NCBI RefSeq assembly: GCF_000424545.1
Contig: NZ_AUKC01000033.1
Location: forward strand, 1 to 41,416
Length of the DNA: 41,416 nucleotides
Reading direction: 5' to 3'
From: Butyrivibrio sp. NC3005
GTDB taxonomy: Bacteria; Bacillota; Clostridia; Lachnospirales; Lachnospiraceae
The position numbers and the translations under genes were made by a program. Each line of letters starts with the position of its first letter. Within the stretch, counting starts at the first letter, position 1. Below are positions 1 through 9,691 of the stretch, piece after piece. A model generated the notes under the pieces. It had not been told where the DNA came from. It saw nothing but the letters and a program-made list of their open reading frames with translations, and did not search any database.

Positions 1-371
1 ATATCACGATTTTTACTATAGCCAACATTTATCTGCATTTTCCCTTCTTTCCTCACATAATAGTTGTGAAAAGCGATAGCCATTATCTTTCTTGGCTTAT
101 ATACATGTAGCAAAAGAATTATAATTATATATACTTTTTTGTTTTATATAATCTGTTCTGATGTTTGTATATTTCGTCGCAGACACGCTTTCGCTTGATT
201 ATAAACGTAATGGTTCGTAATGCGCTAAAAAAAACCCAATAAGAACCAACGTTTATAAACAGTTCTGCTCATGAAATATTACAAGCCATCAGAACTCATC
301 TAATTAGTTCAAATAACAAAAAAGTATCATATTTTGTTCATTCAATAATTTGAAAATAAACATTAAATCTC
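1..371. other. Intergenic end of window, no gene recognised
   Basis: No convincing reading frame with a ribosome binding site was found here. The stretch is very AT-rich and contains an imperfect inverted repeat: arm 199-216 pairs with arm 243-258 (TTATAAACGT and TGGTTC blocks, two unpaired bases, an A-rich loop). A second, shorter pair of arms is AGTTCTG at 261-267 and CAGAACT at 290-296. These could be a terminator region for the chemoreceptor gene or a regulatory region for something beyond the left edge; the sequence does not decide. Confidence 0.4.
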
Positions 372-2156
372 TTATACCTGTTCAAACCTTGCCGCAGTTC
401 CTTCAAGATGCTGAGTCACATCAACATTCTTATCCATAGAATCTGATATTTCTTTAATACTCTGAACAAGTTCGGAAGAGTTTTGAGCCGAAAGACCTAT
501 TGCCTCGCTGCTTTCTTTAATGGATGTATTAATCATATTTACAGAACTTACGATTTCTTCCATTATATCCTTAAGATCTATAGCCTTTTCATTGAAACTA
601 GCAAACATATCATCCATGGTTACAGCTGTTTCTTTGTACTGTTCGCCTGTTTCTACGAACTCATCATAGTCACTTATAATCGTAGTATTGATGAAATCAA
701 GTACGTTTTGAGCATTTGTTGACAGATTCTGAACTGCCTGTGTAACTTCAAGACTTATATTCTGGATATTTCCTGCTGTTTCTCTGGAATTTGCTGCAAG
801 TGAACTTATCTCTGTTGCTACTACAGCAAAACCTTTTCCTGCTTCACCAGCTCTTGCAGCTTCAATTGAAGCATTAAGTGCAAGGAGGTTTGTCTGTGAA
901 GCGATGTCGAGAATAACATTTGTAAGCTCACTTATCTGGCTAACTTTTTCTGAATCTTTAACTGCTGATTCCAATACTTTGGAAAGTTCTTCCATCTTAG
1001 CACCTGTCTGTTTCTTCTTAGACTGGGCTCTATCCTTTATCTCTTCAGCCTTTTCCATTATTCCATTAGCTGTATCGGTACCTGTTTTTGCTTCTGTTGC
1101 AATATTTTCTGCTGCTCCCTGAACTAAATCAACTTTGTCTATAATAGAATCAACTGTATTGTTAACTGTTTCCATTCCTGCAGAAAGCTGCTCAAGCGCT
1201 GCTGATGTACTTGTTACGCTGTCGTTTGCCATATGAACCTGATTAGTTACTTCTTCCGAAGAGCTTGTTAAAACTCCTGTACTGTCTTTTATCTCTATCA
1301 TTACTCTCTGAAGAGCAGAGATAAAGTTATTAAATCCTTCTTTTAAGAACAATAACTCAGAAGATGTTTTGGTACTAATTCTGGCTGTAAGATTACCATG
1401 TCCCTGATCAATACCTTCAATAATAGAGTTGACTTCTTTTGCCATCTTCTTTACTTTTTTAATAATATTAAAGTAATTAAGAAGGAAGTTACCAACGATA
1501 AGAAGTACCATAATAAGGAACCCCAGTCCTGCAACTATCTGCCCGTTCATCATATTAGCATTCATCTTAGCGTTAACTTCATCGGCATTAACTGTTATTA
1601 CCTCATCGAGTATCTTGGAAGTATGGAAAATAGCTGTCTTCTGTATTTCTGCTTTATTAAGAAGAATATCAAGGGCTTTTGATTTATTTCCTTCATTAAC
1701 AGCTGTAATAGAACTCTCTATTAGAACACTCATTCTTTTATACTGGTTTGAAATTTCTGTAATACTGTTTTTAACTTTTTCATTATCAGTATTTTCAAAG
1801 ATTCCTTTCAGTGTATTCAAATCGCTTTCTACACTTGTCTTTGCATTCTCTATTTGAGGTTTTAGCGCATCGCGAGTTTCGGCTGCGTCTGAGGAAACAT
1901 AACTAGATGATTGGTCAAATAAATTGATAACATCTGACTTAAGCGTTGACTCTGCTCTTGTCAGAGTCATCATACTATCAAACATACTCTGACTTTCATT
2001 TGTAGAGTTTGTCATTTCAGATATGATAAACAGCATAACCACAATAAATGCTATCAGCATCAGGACATTCATTCCTGCAACCTGAAAAAGAATTGTATTA
2101 AAAAGTTTTGGATTTTTAACCTCTTCGAACTGATCCATATTCTGCTCGCTGTTCAT
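372..2156 (-). CDS. Methyl-accepting chemotaxis protein
   Basis: Membrane chemoreceptor that signals through CheA/CheW to the flagellar motor. Residues about 24-46 are a first membrane helix and about 202-228 a second. The extracytoplasmic segment between them is helical and about 150 residues long, like a four-helix-bundle sensor. A HAMP region follows, then a long coiled-coil signalling domain whose tip has the signature [19 protein letters not shown] near residue 435. Length 594 is normal. The start has a strong site AAGGAGGTG a few bases upstream. It lies 33 bp behind a solute-binding lipoprotein gene in the same direction, which suggests that the lipoprotein delivers ligand to this receptor. 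No CheR-tethering pentapeptide is evident at the C-terminus. Ligand unknown. Confidence 0.95.
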   Translation of the reverse strand: MNSEQNMDQFEEVKNPKLFNTILFQVAGMNVLMLIAFIVVMLFIISEMTNSTNESQSMFDSMMTLTRAESTLKSDVINLFDQSSSYVSSDAAETRDALKPQIENAKTSVESDLNTLKGIFENTDNEKVKNSITEISNQYKRMSVLIESSITAVNEGNKSKALDILLNKAEIQKTAIFHTSKILDEVITVNADEVNAKMNANMMNGQIVAGLGFLIMVLLIVGNFLLNYFNIIKKVKKMAKEVNSIIEGIDQGHGNLTARISTKTSSELLFLKEGFNNFISALQRVMIEIKDSTGVLTSSSEEVTNQVHMANDSVTSTSAALEQLSAGMETVNNTVDSIIDKVDLVQGAAENIATEAKTGTDTANGIMEKAEEIKDRAQSKKKQTGAKMEELSKVLESAVKDSEKVSQISELTNVILDIASQTNLLALNASIEAARAGEAGKGFAVVATEISSLAANSRETAGNIQNISLEVTQAVQNLSTNAQNVLDFINTTIISDYDEFVETGEQYKETAVTMDDMFASFNEKAIDLKDIMEEIVSSVNMINTSIKESSEAIGLSAQNSSELVQSIKEISDSMDKNVDVTQHLEGTAARFEQV

Positions 2157-2189
2157 ATATTATGCACCTCCTTGTTAGTAGTAATGCTT

Positions 2190-3503
2190 TTATTTTTCAT
2201 AATGTTCTTTTGCAAGCTTTCTCATTTCATCAATAAAGCCCTGCCTATCAACTTTGCCGGCAGCAAAATCATCAAAAGCAATCGCTAGTGCTTTATTACC
2301 GGTACCTTCTCTCATATTCATCCAATGCCAGTTACTGGTTTTGGATTTTGCTATATAAGATGATACAGTCTTAGAAAACGGATCTGAAGCTACATACTTC
2401 GAGTCAGAAAATGGACTTGTAAAGCCAGCTTTTTCAACTAAAATCTGCTGTCCTTCATCCTTTGAGCACCATAATAGGAAATCTTTAGCCGCATCAACAT
2501 TTCCCTCTTTCATTATTGACCACCATGCAGGAGGACTTGTCAAAATAGTATCTATTCCGTTTTGGAATGCATATGGAGCCATTCCAACTTCAAAATTTCC
2601 CGCGGCCTGATAATCACTACTATATTCGCCGCTCATTGATGCTCCAATCCACGAACCTTGCGTTACAAATGCATATTTACCTGATGCAAAATTCTGAACC
2701 TGTTCTTCATAAGTTCCTGTTAGAATCTTGTCTTTATCACTATATTTCTGAATAAGATCAATAAAAGCTACAAAGTCATTAATTCTTTTCTCATCAAATT
2801 GTATTCCGTCATTAAACAGATCTATATATGTGGTATCATCTCTAGCAAGACCGGCATCAAGGTAATTTCCAAAAATATGTCCTCCTGTCGACCACCCTAA
2901 TGTATCGACACCTGCATAGTAACCAACTACAGCGGTAATACCAAGACTTTCCTTTTGGCTATCTATTTTTTCAAAAGCACTTTTGTATGCATCTGGAGAT
3001 GTAAGAGATAGTGGATCAACTCCCGCTTTCTTCAGTATATCAGCATTGTATGCGAACCCTATCGCTTCTGTTGCATATGGAAAACCTATTACACCATAGG
3101 TTGAATCTTTATATGCATATTCCGTTCTAGTTACCCATTCCTGATCAGACATATCGACTAAAAGACCATCCCAGCTTTCAAAAGATGATGTTTCACAAAC
3201 GATTATGTCAGGGGAATTATCTGATAAATACATTCCCTTTATAGTCGCCTGTACATCTACACTGGATGAAGCAATATTAACTACCTTTATTTCTACTCCA
3301 CTTGTCTTAGAATAAGCCGACGCTAGTTCATCAATCTGTGATGAAACTTCACTTTTACTATTTATTATTGTTAGAGAGCCTTTTGCAAGGCCAGAGCTAT
3401 TCTCATTTGAACTACTAGAACTTTTTTCGCTGCTGCATCCGCTACAAAGAAGTGCAATACCCAAAAAAACTGATACGCATGATGCAAACACTTTTTTATT
3501 CAT
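2190..3503 (-). CDS. Extracellular solute-binding lipoprotein (family 1, sugar type)
   Basis: Secreted substrate-binding protein anchored as a lipoprotein. The N-terminus has Lys residues, a hydrophobic stretch and a lipobox (LLCSGC, lipidated Cys23) followed by a Ser-rich linker. The rest resembles ABC-type sugar or glycerol-phosphate binding proteins, with typical late features such as SPPAWWSIMKEG and DFLLWCSKDEG. Length 437 fits family 1. The ribosome site AAAGGAGAC precedes ATG. There are no permease or ATPase genes on either side; the next gene in the transcript is a chemoreceptor. It may therefore serve chemotaxis, or share a permease encoded elsewhere. Substrate cannot be read from sequence. 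Confidence 0.9.
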   Translation of the reverse strand: MNKKVFASCVSVFLGIALLCSGCSSEKSSSSSNENSSGLAKGSLTIINSKSEVSSQIDELASAYSKTSGVEIKVVNIASSSVDVQATIKGMYLSDNSPDIIVCETSSFESWDGLLVDMSDQEWVTRTEYAYKDSTYGVIGFPYATEAIGFAYNADILKKAGVDPLSLTSPDAYKSAFEKIDSQKESLGITAVVGYYAGVDTLGWSTGGHIFGNYLDAGLARDDTTYIDLFNDGIQFDEKRINDFVAFIDLIQKYSDKDKILTGTYEEQVQNFASGKYAFVTQGSWIGASMSGEYSSDYQAAGNFEVGMAPYAFQNGIDTILTSPPAWWSIMKEGNVDAAKDFLLWCSKDEGQQILVEKAGFTSPFSDSKYVASDPFSKTVSSYIAKSKTSNWHWMNMREGTGNKALAIAFDDFAAGKVDRQGFIDEMRKLAKEHYEK

Positions 3504-3620
3504 CTGTCACGTCTCCTTTCATATCTGTTTGTGTTCTAAAATACTCTAAATATTTGAATACAAATAGCAATACCTTATCAATTACAGTATCGGACAGTTT
3601 CTATCAAAAAATAACAAGCA

Positions 3621-3652
3621 AAAAAGCACAACTAACGAAAGTTGTGCTTTTT
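3621..3652 (-). terminator. Intrinsic terminator after murF
   Basis: Perfect 13-bp arms (AAAAAGCACAACT at 3621-3633 and its complement at 3640-3652) with a 6-base loop; on the minus strand the stem ends in a T run. It lies 25 bp past the murF stop and separates the cell-wall/polysaccharide operon from the binding-protein/chemoreceptor pair. Confidence 0.88.
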
Positions 3653-3676
3653 TATAAAAGTTAAATATTTTTTTGT

Positions 3677-5080
3677 TTATTTGTTTTTTTCAGCAACTTC
3701 TTTACAAAAAACTGCAATTTTTTCAAGTGCCATCGCATGACTTGCCTTAAAATATAAGGTTGTATCTTTTTTTACAAGACTTTCCAGAAAGACTATAGCA
3801 CTTTCGGTATCCTCAAAAGATACTACATCAGACATTCCACATTCTTTTGCCGCAGCAGCGATATACTCTGCACGTTTTCCTACAGTAACAAGAGTTGTAA
3901 GGTTTAAACCGGCTGCGAAACTTCCAACTTCTCTATGCAGTTTTTCTTCCATATCTCCAAGTTCTAACATATCTCCAAGTACTGCCACTTTAACAGATGT
4001 TATTGACTTGGAAAGAGTAGTAAGTCCTGCTTTCATAGACTGAGGATTAGCATTATATGTATCGTTATAGATAGTAATATTATCTCCAACATTCCATGCT
4101 TCCATTCTCATAGCGGTAGGCACATAGGCTGCTATTCCCTTTATTATCTCTTCATCTGTCATTCCCAAGTCTTTGCCTATTGCATAAGCTGTCATAGCAG
4201 GATATATCATGTGTCTTCCAAGTGCAGGGACAGTAACCAATAATTCTTCCTTGTCTTCAACAAGTAAAAACTTCACACATTCTTTCAAAGAATCTTCGAT
4301 GTTCTTTGCGATAATATCGCCATTACTTTCTCCAACCCATACAAAGCGGAATTTTTCATTTTTCACCTTATCATTACGAAGCTTTTTAAGATACTCATCA
4401 TCAGCATTCATAACTGCAAGACTTTTCTCTTTTAAGCCGTTAAAGATTTCTGATTTTGCCTTGAAAATATTCTCTCTGCTTCCCAGATTTCCAATATGAG
4501 CATCTCCAACGTTTGTAATAACTGCACATGTAGGCTTCGCAATATCTACAAGATAGTCAATCTCGCCCATATGGTTCATTCCCATTTCTACTACGCACAC
4601 TTGTGTTTCTTTTGTTATACCTAGAAGTGTTCGCGGAAGTCCTATATTATTATTAAAGTTAGCAGCAGTTTTTAATACATTGAACTTCTGTGAAAGAACA
4701 CTTGCTATCATATCTTTCATAGTAGTCTTTCCGACACTGCCTGTAACTCCTATTACCGGAATATTGAACTTACTTCTATACCATTTAGCAAGGTCTCCTG
4801 CAGCTTTAATAGTATCTTCCACTTTAATATAGAAGGCATTGTCTTCCATTTTCTCAGGAATCTTTGATACGATTGCTCCACATGCTCCAGCTTCAATTGC
4901 TGCATCTACAAATCTGTGACCATCCATATTCTCGCCTACAAAAGCAAAGAATACATCACCTTCTGTAACCTTTCTGTTATCAGAAGAAGCTCCTTTTATA
5001 ACTGTCTTTAGATTAACATCTTTTGATAAAAGTTCTCCATTTACAGCTTTAATTAAATCCTCTAATATAATCTGTTCCAT
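3677..5080 (-). CDS. murF: UDP-MurNAc-tripeptide:D-Ala-D-Ala ligase MurF
   Basis: Cytoplasmic Mur ligase that adds D-Ala-D-Ala to the UDP-MurNAc peptide, the last soluble step of peptidoglycan precursor synthesis. The ATP loop GVTGSVGKTTMKDM is near residue 115, followed by the central-domain block NFNNNIGLPRTLLG and the C-terminal NDTYNANPQSMKAGL. Length 467-469 is normal. The frame also has GTG at 5086, two codons earlier, but GGTGAG is correctly spaced for ATG at 5080, so I prefer that start. It follows ddl by about 20 bp; product (D-Ala-D-Ala) and consumer are made together. Both sit at the end of a surface polysaccharide operon and are followed by a strong terminator. Confidence 0.96.
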   Translation of the reverse strand: MEQIILEDLIKAVNGELLSKDVNLKTVIKGASSDNRKVTEGDVFFAFVGENMDGHRFVDAAIEAGACGAIVSKIPEKMEDNAFYIKVEDTIKAAGDLAKWYRSKFNIPVIGVTGSVGKTTMKDMIASVLSQKFNVLKTAANFNNNIGLPRTLLGITKETQVCVVEMGMNHMGEIDYLVDIAKPTCAVITNVGDAHIGNLGSRENIFKAKSEIFNGLKEKSLAVMNADDEYLKKLRNDKVKNEKFRFVWVGESNGDIIAKNIEDSLKECVKFLLVEDKEELLVTVPALGRHMIYPAMTAYAIGKDLGMTDEEIIKGIAAYVPTAMRMEAWNVGDNITIYNDTYNANPQSMKAGLTTLSKSITSVKVAVLGDMLELGDMEEKLHREVGSFAAGLNLTTLVTVGKRAEYIAAAAKECGMSDVVSFEDTESAIVFLESLVKKDTTLYFKASHAMALEKIAVFCKEVAEKNK

Positions 5081-5100
5081 AATCACTCACCAAAAATCAA

Positions 5101-6159
5101 TCAATCTCTATCTAAAGCATCTTCTACTATCATTTCGCACAAATCTTCATAAGATATTCCAACTGCAGCAGCTTCCTGAGGAACAAGGCTGGTTGGTGTC
5201 ATTCCAGGAAGTGTATTTACTTCAAGGAAGAAAATATTGTTATCTTTATCTACAAGGAAATCTGAACGTGAATAAGTTTTAAGTCCCAATATTTCATGAA
5301 CTCTTCTTGCCATTTCTCCCATTTCATCTGCAAGATCTTTATCAAGGCGCCCTGGGCAAATCTCTGTAGTAGCACCTGCTACATATTTGTTGTTATAGTC
5401 GTAACCACCTTCTTTAGGAACGATTTCAACGCATGGAAGTGCTTTTCCCTTAAGAACAGCATTTGTGAACTCTTTTCCCACTACGAACTGCTCAACAAGA
5501 ATATCATTGCTGTATTTAAGAGCATTATTAAGTGCTTCTTCAAATTCTTCTTTTGTTTTTACTATATAAACACCAACAGATGATCCGCCTGTAGGTGTCT
5601 TTACTACTACAGGAAGATTATTATCATTTAATATCTGAGGAATATCTTCCTTTGTTACACCACAATAAGAATTCCAGTTAGGTGTATTAATTCCATAAGG
5701 TCTTACAAGTTCCTTAGTAATAATCTTATCCATACCCATAGCTGCTCCTACATGACCTGAGCCTGTATATGGAATTCCCATAAGATCAAATGTTGCCTGT
5801 ATTCTTCCATCTTCACCATTTAAGCCATGAAGTGCGATAAATACTACATCAGCTTTACTGCAAATTTCTAAAACTCCTCTTCCAAAGAGAGATTTACTCT
5901 TATATTTACGTGACTTTCTAACCTCATCAAGGTCTGGTGCTACACCATCGAATACAACAGGCTTAAGTTCTGGAAGATTTGAGAACAGTTTCTCAGGATT
6001 ATTAATAATATCCTCTTCCATATCTTCTAGTCCGAGGAACAAATCTACCAAAACAGCAGCGTGACCTTTAGCTCTTAATGCGCCACAAACCTTTGTTCCT
6101 GAAGAAAAAGAAATCTTTCTTTCAGTTGATAATCCGCCACATAAAACTACAATATTCAT
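5101..6159 (-). CDS. ddl: D-alanine--D-alanine ligase
   Basis: ATP-grasp enzyme that joins two D-alanines for the peptidoglycan stem peptide. The N-terminal loop is LCGGLSTERKISFSSG. LHGLNGEDG is the substrate region, VKTPTGGSSVGV lies in the ATP-grasp core, and EVNTLPGMTPTSLVPQEA is the metal-binding C-terminal motif. The frame is open to a GTG at 6189, but AGAAAGG sits 8 bases before ATG at 6159, and the protein from there (352 residues) matches the family N-terminus, so the first ten codons are probably not translated. It is 30 bp behind a glycosyltransferase gene and feeds murF directly downstream. Confidence 0.95.
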   Translation of the reverse strand: MNIVVLCGGLSTERKISFSSGTKVCGALRAKGHAAVLVDLFLGLEDMEEDIINNPEKLFSNLPELKPVVFDGVAPDLDEVRKSRKYKSKSLFGRGVLEICSKADVVFIALHGLNGEDGRIQATFDLMGIPYTGSGHVGAAMGMDKIITKELVRPYGINTPNWNSYCGVTKEDIPQILNDNNLPVVVKTPTGGSSVGVYIVKTKEEFEEALNNALKYSNDILVEQFVVGKEFTNAVLKGKALPCVEIVPKEGGYDYNNKYVAGATTEICPGRLDKDLADEMGEMARRVHEILGLKTYSRSDFLVDKDNNIFFLEVNTLPGMTPTSLVPQEAAAVGISYEDLCEMIVEDALDRD

Positions 6160-6189
6160 AATAATTGCCTTTCTATATTCTTTCACCAC

Positions 6190-7041
6190 TTAATTTAAAT
6201 CCGTCTTGTGCCTTCTGGCATTCACTATTCCAAGACGCATAAGTTTATAACATCCTTGAAGAGTTCTATCCTGACACATTTCTTTGCCATGTGCAAGAAG
6301 AAATCGAATCGCCCAAATCTTTGCAAGAGGTCCATAAAGGTAATGATAAAGCACACCTCTGTCATAGAAGAATTTTTTAGTATATCCTTCAAACCAGGTA
6401 GACTGCCTCTCTAATTCATGACCAATATTTACAGGAATCTTATATATTCTCATTCCTTTTTTCAAACAATCCATAAGAAATAAAGAATCTTCTCCGTTAG
6501 AATACCTAGCTCCTCCTCCAAAAAGCATTGAGAACATAACACCGCATTGCATAAGTCTGTCTCTTCTAACAGCGATGCTATAAGCCGGATACCTTCCGCA
6601 GTTAAATTTAAAAACTCTGCCAAACTTGCTGATATTATAAGTTTCTCTACCCTCAGACTGCTTTATATTAAACAAAAGCATATCCGCTTCCTTGTGCCTG
6701 TCAAAAGCTTTGATAATCTTGTCTTCATAGCCTTCTTCATACACAATGTCCTCATCAGAAAAAAGCAGTATTTCTGCCTCTGCGTGAAGAATTGCTTCAT
6801 TTCTAGAACGTCCCACACCACGCTCTTTGCAATGAAAACACTGAATCCTATGATTTCTATACTGATACTCTGAATATGCAAATTCATTACACTGATTAAC
6901 TATGATGGCATCACAGTTCACATTCATGTTATAAGCCATTGTGGTAACATTTTCATCAACAGCTGATATGAGCATCTGCATCCTTTTCTTCGCATCTTTG
7001 TCTGTATTCCTAGAATTAAGCTGTTCTAGCTCCATACGCAT
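6190..7041 (-). CDS. GT-A fold glycosyltransferase (family 2-like)
   Basis: Probable cytoplasmic sugar transferase for the surface polysaccharide. The motif GVGRSRNEAILHAEAEILLFSDEDIVY combines the N-terminal nucleotide-sugar fold with a metal-binding acidic cluster (D-E-D in place of DxD). A later FGGGARYSNGEDSLFLMDCL region resembles the acceptor or catalytic segment of galactosyltransferase-like GT2 enzymes. The start of the fold is unusual in that the typical VSVVIPTYN opening is replaced by MQMLISAVDE. 283 residues. GAGGGG is spaced better for the ATG at 7035 than for that at 7041. Sugar and linkage unknown. It sits between the Wzz-like gene and ddl in one transcript. Confidence 0.8.
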   Translation of the reverse strand: MRMELEQLNSRNTDKDAKKRMQMLISAVDENVTTMAYNMNVNCDAIIVNQCNEFAYSEYQYRNHRIQCFHCKERGVGRSRNEAILHAEAEILLFSDEDIVYEEGYEDKIIKAFDRHKEADMLLFNIKQSEGRETYNISKFGRVFKFNCGRYPAYSIAVRRDRLMQCGVMFSMLFGGGARYSNGEDSLFLMDCLKKGMRIYKIPVNIGHELERQSTWFEGYTKKFFYDRGVLYHYLYGPLAKIWAIRFLLAHGKEMCQDRTLQGCYKLMRLGIVNARRHKTDLN

Positions 7042-7052
7042 TTCCCCTCATA

Positions 7053-8204
7053 TTACAACCTGTAATACCATTTCAAAAACTTCATATCCATATCTGTTAT
7101 AATGATACCTAAAATCGGACATTCATGCTTGTACAACTGACTTATACAATGCTTGGTAAAACTTCCCACTCTTTTTCCACTTGGAATCGCGATTATTACC
7201 CCGTCACTGTCATGTATCTTCCTATATGCATCAAGGTCAGACCCCGGAAGCTGTGAAGGAATAAAATTCAAATCTATAGAAAAAGTTGAAGTTCCTAGAA
7301 GTTCTTTCAAAGTATCTGTAACTTTGGATGCATCTTTAAGACCTTCTTTGTCCTTCATTGAGACTATACATATTCTGCTCGACTGCTGAGATATTTCCAT
7401 CATCTGTGCTAAAAGTTCATTTCTGTAACGAGAATCAAGTTTCTGATTTTCTTTTGGAAAAATACCTATAACAGGAAGATGATATCTTGCCTCTTCATCT
7501 TCTGGTACATATATTGCATCATTAAATAAGTCAATAAAGAGCATTGTTAAAGCGCATAGCACAAATCCTGTTATAGCACCTGTTACACCCGCTGTCACTG
7601 TCCTATTCGAAAAAGTTACAAGCTTTGCAGTTGAGTCTTCCTTGATAGTCTCGATAAAAGAAAACTCGCTTCTACTAGAGCCATATGCAACAAGTGCGTC
7701 ATCAGTTGCCTTTAAAAGCGCTGCTGATAGTTCCTTGTCATGATTTGTAACTGTAACTCTTAAAATTCTAATATCTGAAAGGATTGATGCATCTATGCTT
7801 CTACCCACTTCATCTCTGGAAACAGACTTCATAGAGCCTTTAGTAGTAGAGCCTGCCGGAAGCTCTGCTATCCCGACCTTTTTGAGATTATCCATTGTAG
7901 CATTCATTATTTCATCACTAGGCATTAACTGATTGTTCCAGGTATAACCATTGTAATAGGCATAAGCTTCACCCTTTTCATCGGATGCAAAGTGAAGATA
8001 CACTTCAGAACTTGCCTGATACTGCTTTGCAGGGCCGAATACTACGGTTACAAGAAAATATATAAATACCGCAATTAAAGCTCCTATAAGCGTACCAAGC
8101 GGAACTATCCATATTTTTTTCAAAAGTCTGCCGTAGAAACTCCTTAGATTAAGCATCTCTTCCTGACTTATCTTATGTTCAATAACAATGTCTTCTCTGG
8201 ACAT
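7053..8204 (-). CDS. Wzz-like polysaccharide co-polymerase with degenerate kinase-like tail
   Basis: Membrane protein likely to control chain length or export of the polysaccharide. The first membrane helix is at about residues 30-55, a Wzz-type periplasmic segment follows, and the second helix is at about 185-210. After this there is a further ~150 residues beginning HLPVIGIFPKE and containing RICIVSMKDKEGLKDASKV and PILGIIITDMD. This has the layout of a tyrosine autokinase (CpsD/Wzc) ATPase domain, but I see no Walker A GKS/T loop and no Tyr-rich tail. The frame opens with TTG at 8216, but GAGGTG is placed for ATG at 8204. Neighbours are a phosphoglycosyltransferase and a glycosyltransferase. 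Confidence 0.82.
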   Translation of the reverse strand: MSREDIVIEHKISQEEMLNLRSFYGRLLKKIWIVPLGTLIGALIAVFIYFLVTVVFGPAKQYQASSEVYLHFASDEKGEAYAYYNGYTWNNQLMPSDEIMNATMDNLKKVGIAELPAGSTTKGSMKSVSRDEVGRSIDASILSDIRILRVTVTNHDKELSAALLKATDDALVAYGSSRSEFSFIETIKEDSTAKLVTFSNRTVTAGVTGAITGFVLCALTMLFIDLFNDAIYVPEDEEARYHLPVIGIFPKENQKLDSRYRNELLAQMMEISQQSSRICIVSMKDKEGLKDASKVTDTLKELLGTSTFSIDLNFIPSQLPGSDLDAYRKIHDSDGVIIAIPSGKRVGSFTKHCISQLYKHECPILGIIITDMDMKFLKWYYRL

Positions 8205-8231
8205 GATACACCTCAATATTTATTTAAAAAA

Positions 8232-9653
8232 TTATTTTTTCATAGCAGTTATCTGGTTGTTTTCAATTCCTTCTGTTGCATCTGGAGTAAACAAAATCTT
8301 AAGTGTTAACAACATAAGCTTGATATCCAGCCATACAGAATAATTCTCGATATAGGTAAGATCAAGTTTTAACTTATCATATGGCGTTGTATTGTATTTA
8401 CCATAAACCTGCGCATAACCTGCAAGTCCAGCCTTAACTTTAGTTCTAAATGCAAACTCTGGCATTTCTTCAAGATACTGTGCTATGATTTCAGGTCTTT
8501 CCGGGCGTGGTCCTATAAAGGACATATCACCTCTTAGAATATTAAATAACTGAGGAAGTTCATCAAGTCTAACTTTTCTGATAAATTTTCCAATAGGCGT
8601 AATTCTGGAATCATTCTTGGAAGCAAGTCTTGCGACACCATCTTTTTCTGCATCCTGACGCATACTTCTAAACTTCATGATATAGAATTCTTTCTGGCCT
8701 TTGGTACATCTAACCTGCTTGTATAATACTGGTCCATTATCATAGAAGTGAACTAAAAGAGCTGTTATCAGCATAGCCGGACTGGAAAGCACTATTAGAA
8801 TAAGTGAGCACACTATGTCTATAAGTCTTTTTAATATTCTCTGCTCTATTTTAATAGAGTATTCTCTAATGAGAAGAACCGGTGTATCAAAAAGATGCAT
8901 CTGCTCCGATCCCTTCATTAGAACATCCGAAATCTTAGGCATTACATATAATCTAATGGAATTAGCATAACAATACTTTACCAGATCGTTTCTAAGCTGT
9001 GTCGGGATATCCCATACAATTACACCGCCATATTCAGAGCTTTGACACTCTTTTTTCAATGCATCAAGCCCTTCAGATGTGTTCATACGCTTTTTAATAT
9101 GAAACCTGTCAGGTCTTGAACCAAATTTTTTTTCTATGTCATCTGTAGGATGATCTCCTCCTGATATAAGAAGTAGTTCTCTTGGACTTTGAACAAATTT
9201 TTTGTACAAAAAATCAATAATATATGTCCATACAAACGATAAAAGGAGTTCAAGTCCCAATACTTTCAAAATAGGATAGGGTGAAACAATCCAATTTCGC
9301 ATAAGCGATAACTGCATATATGACAAAACGTTAACTATGAGAATGGTGAAAATCTGTGAAAGAAATACATCTAAAGGCTTCTGATAACCTATTTTCATTC
9401 CTCCATAGGTTCTGGAGAAAAAGAATAATAATAAAGCATATATAAGTATTACTACAATATGTCCGTTTAAAGTGAATTTAATACCTGCACCAAAATTGTA
9501 ACCATCGCGACTGATACGATTACTCGAAAGAATCGGATAGTAAGCCTTAAACCAGTACCAGGCATAAATCAAAGTCTGCATTACCAACTCTGAAAGTCCC
9601 AAAAATAATGTAATTATTCTTTTTGTTGATTCTGAATACTTTCTATGCTTCAT
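8232..9653 (-). CDS. Polyprenyl-phosphate sugar phosphotransferase (initiating transferase)
   Basis: Integral membrane enzyme that starts repeat-unit synthesis by moving a sugar-1-phosphate onto undecaprenyl phosphate. The N-terminal half has about four or five membrane helices and a CoA-binding-like domain. The C-terminal ~200 residues are the bacterial sugar transferase domain: RLIDIVCSLILIVLSSPAML membrane entry, YIMKFRSMRQDAE, and VRLDELPQLFNILRGDMSFI followed by GPRPERPE. Length 473-477 matches WbaP/WcaJ-type proteins. The open frame begins with TTG at 9665, but GAGG lies six bases before ATG at 9653. It is followed 15 bp later by the Wzz-like gene. Confidence 0.93.
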   Translation of the reverse strand: MKHRKYSESTKRIITLFLGLSELVMQTLIYAWYWFKAYYPILSSNRISRDGYNFGAGIKFTLNGHIVVILIYALLLFFFSRTYGGMKIGYQKPLDVFLSQIFTILIVNVLSYMQLSLMRNWIVSPYPILKVLGLELLLSFVWTYIIDFLYKKFVQSPRELLLISGGDHPTDDIEKKFGSRPDRFHIKKRMNTSEGLDALKKECQSSEYGGVIVWDIPTQLRNDLVKYCYANSIRLYVMPKISDVLMKGSEQMHLFDTPVLLIREYSIKIEQRILKRLIDIVCSLILIVLSSPAMLITALLVHFYDNGPVLYKQVRCTKGQKEFYIMKFRSMRQDAEKDGVARLASKNDSRITPIGKFIRKVRLDELPQLFNILRGDMSFIGPRPERPEIIAQYLEEMPEFAFRTKVKAGLAGYAQVYGKYNTTPYDKLKLDLTYIENYSVWLDIKLMLLTLKILFTPDATEGIENNQITAMKK

Positions 9654-9691
9654 AAAAAACCTCAAATTTCAATTAAAACTATCTAGTCCTG

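Noticed and set aside
199..258. Inverted repeat as an insertion-sequence end.
   Set aside because: No transposase remnants or target duplications visible within the window.
3504..3600. Sequence TCCGATAC upstream of the binding-protein gene as a flagellar sigma-D (FliA) promoter.
   Set aside because: The -10 is only a partial match and no TAAA-type -35 is found at 15 bases; kept as unproven.
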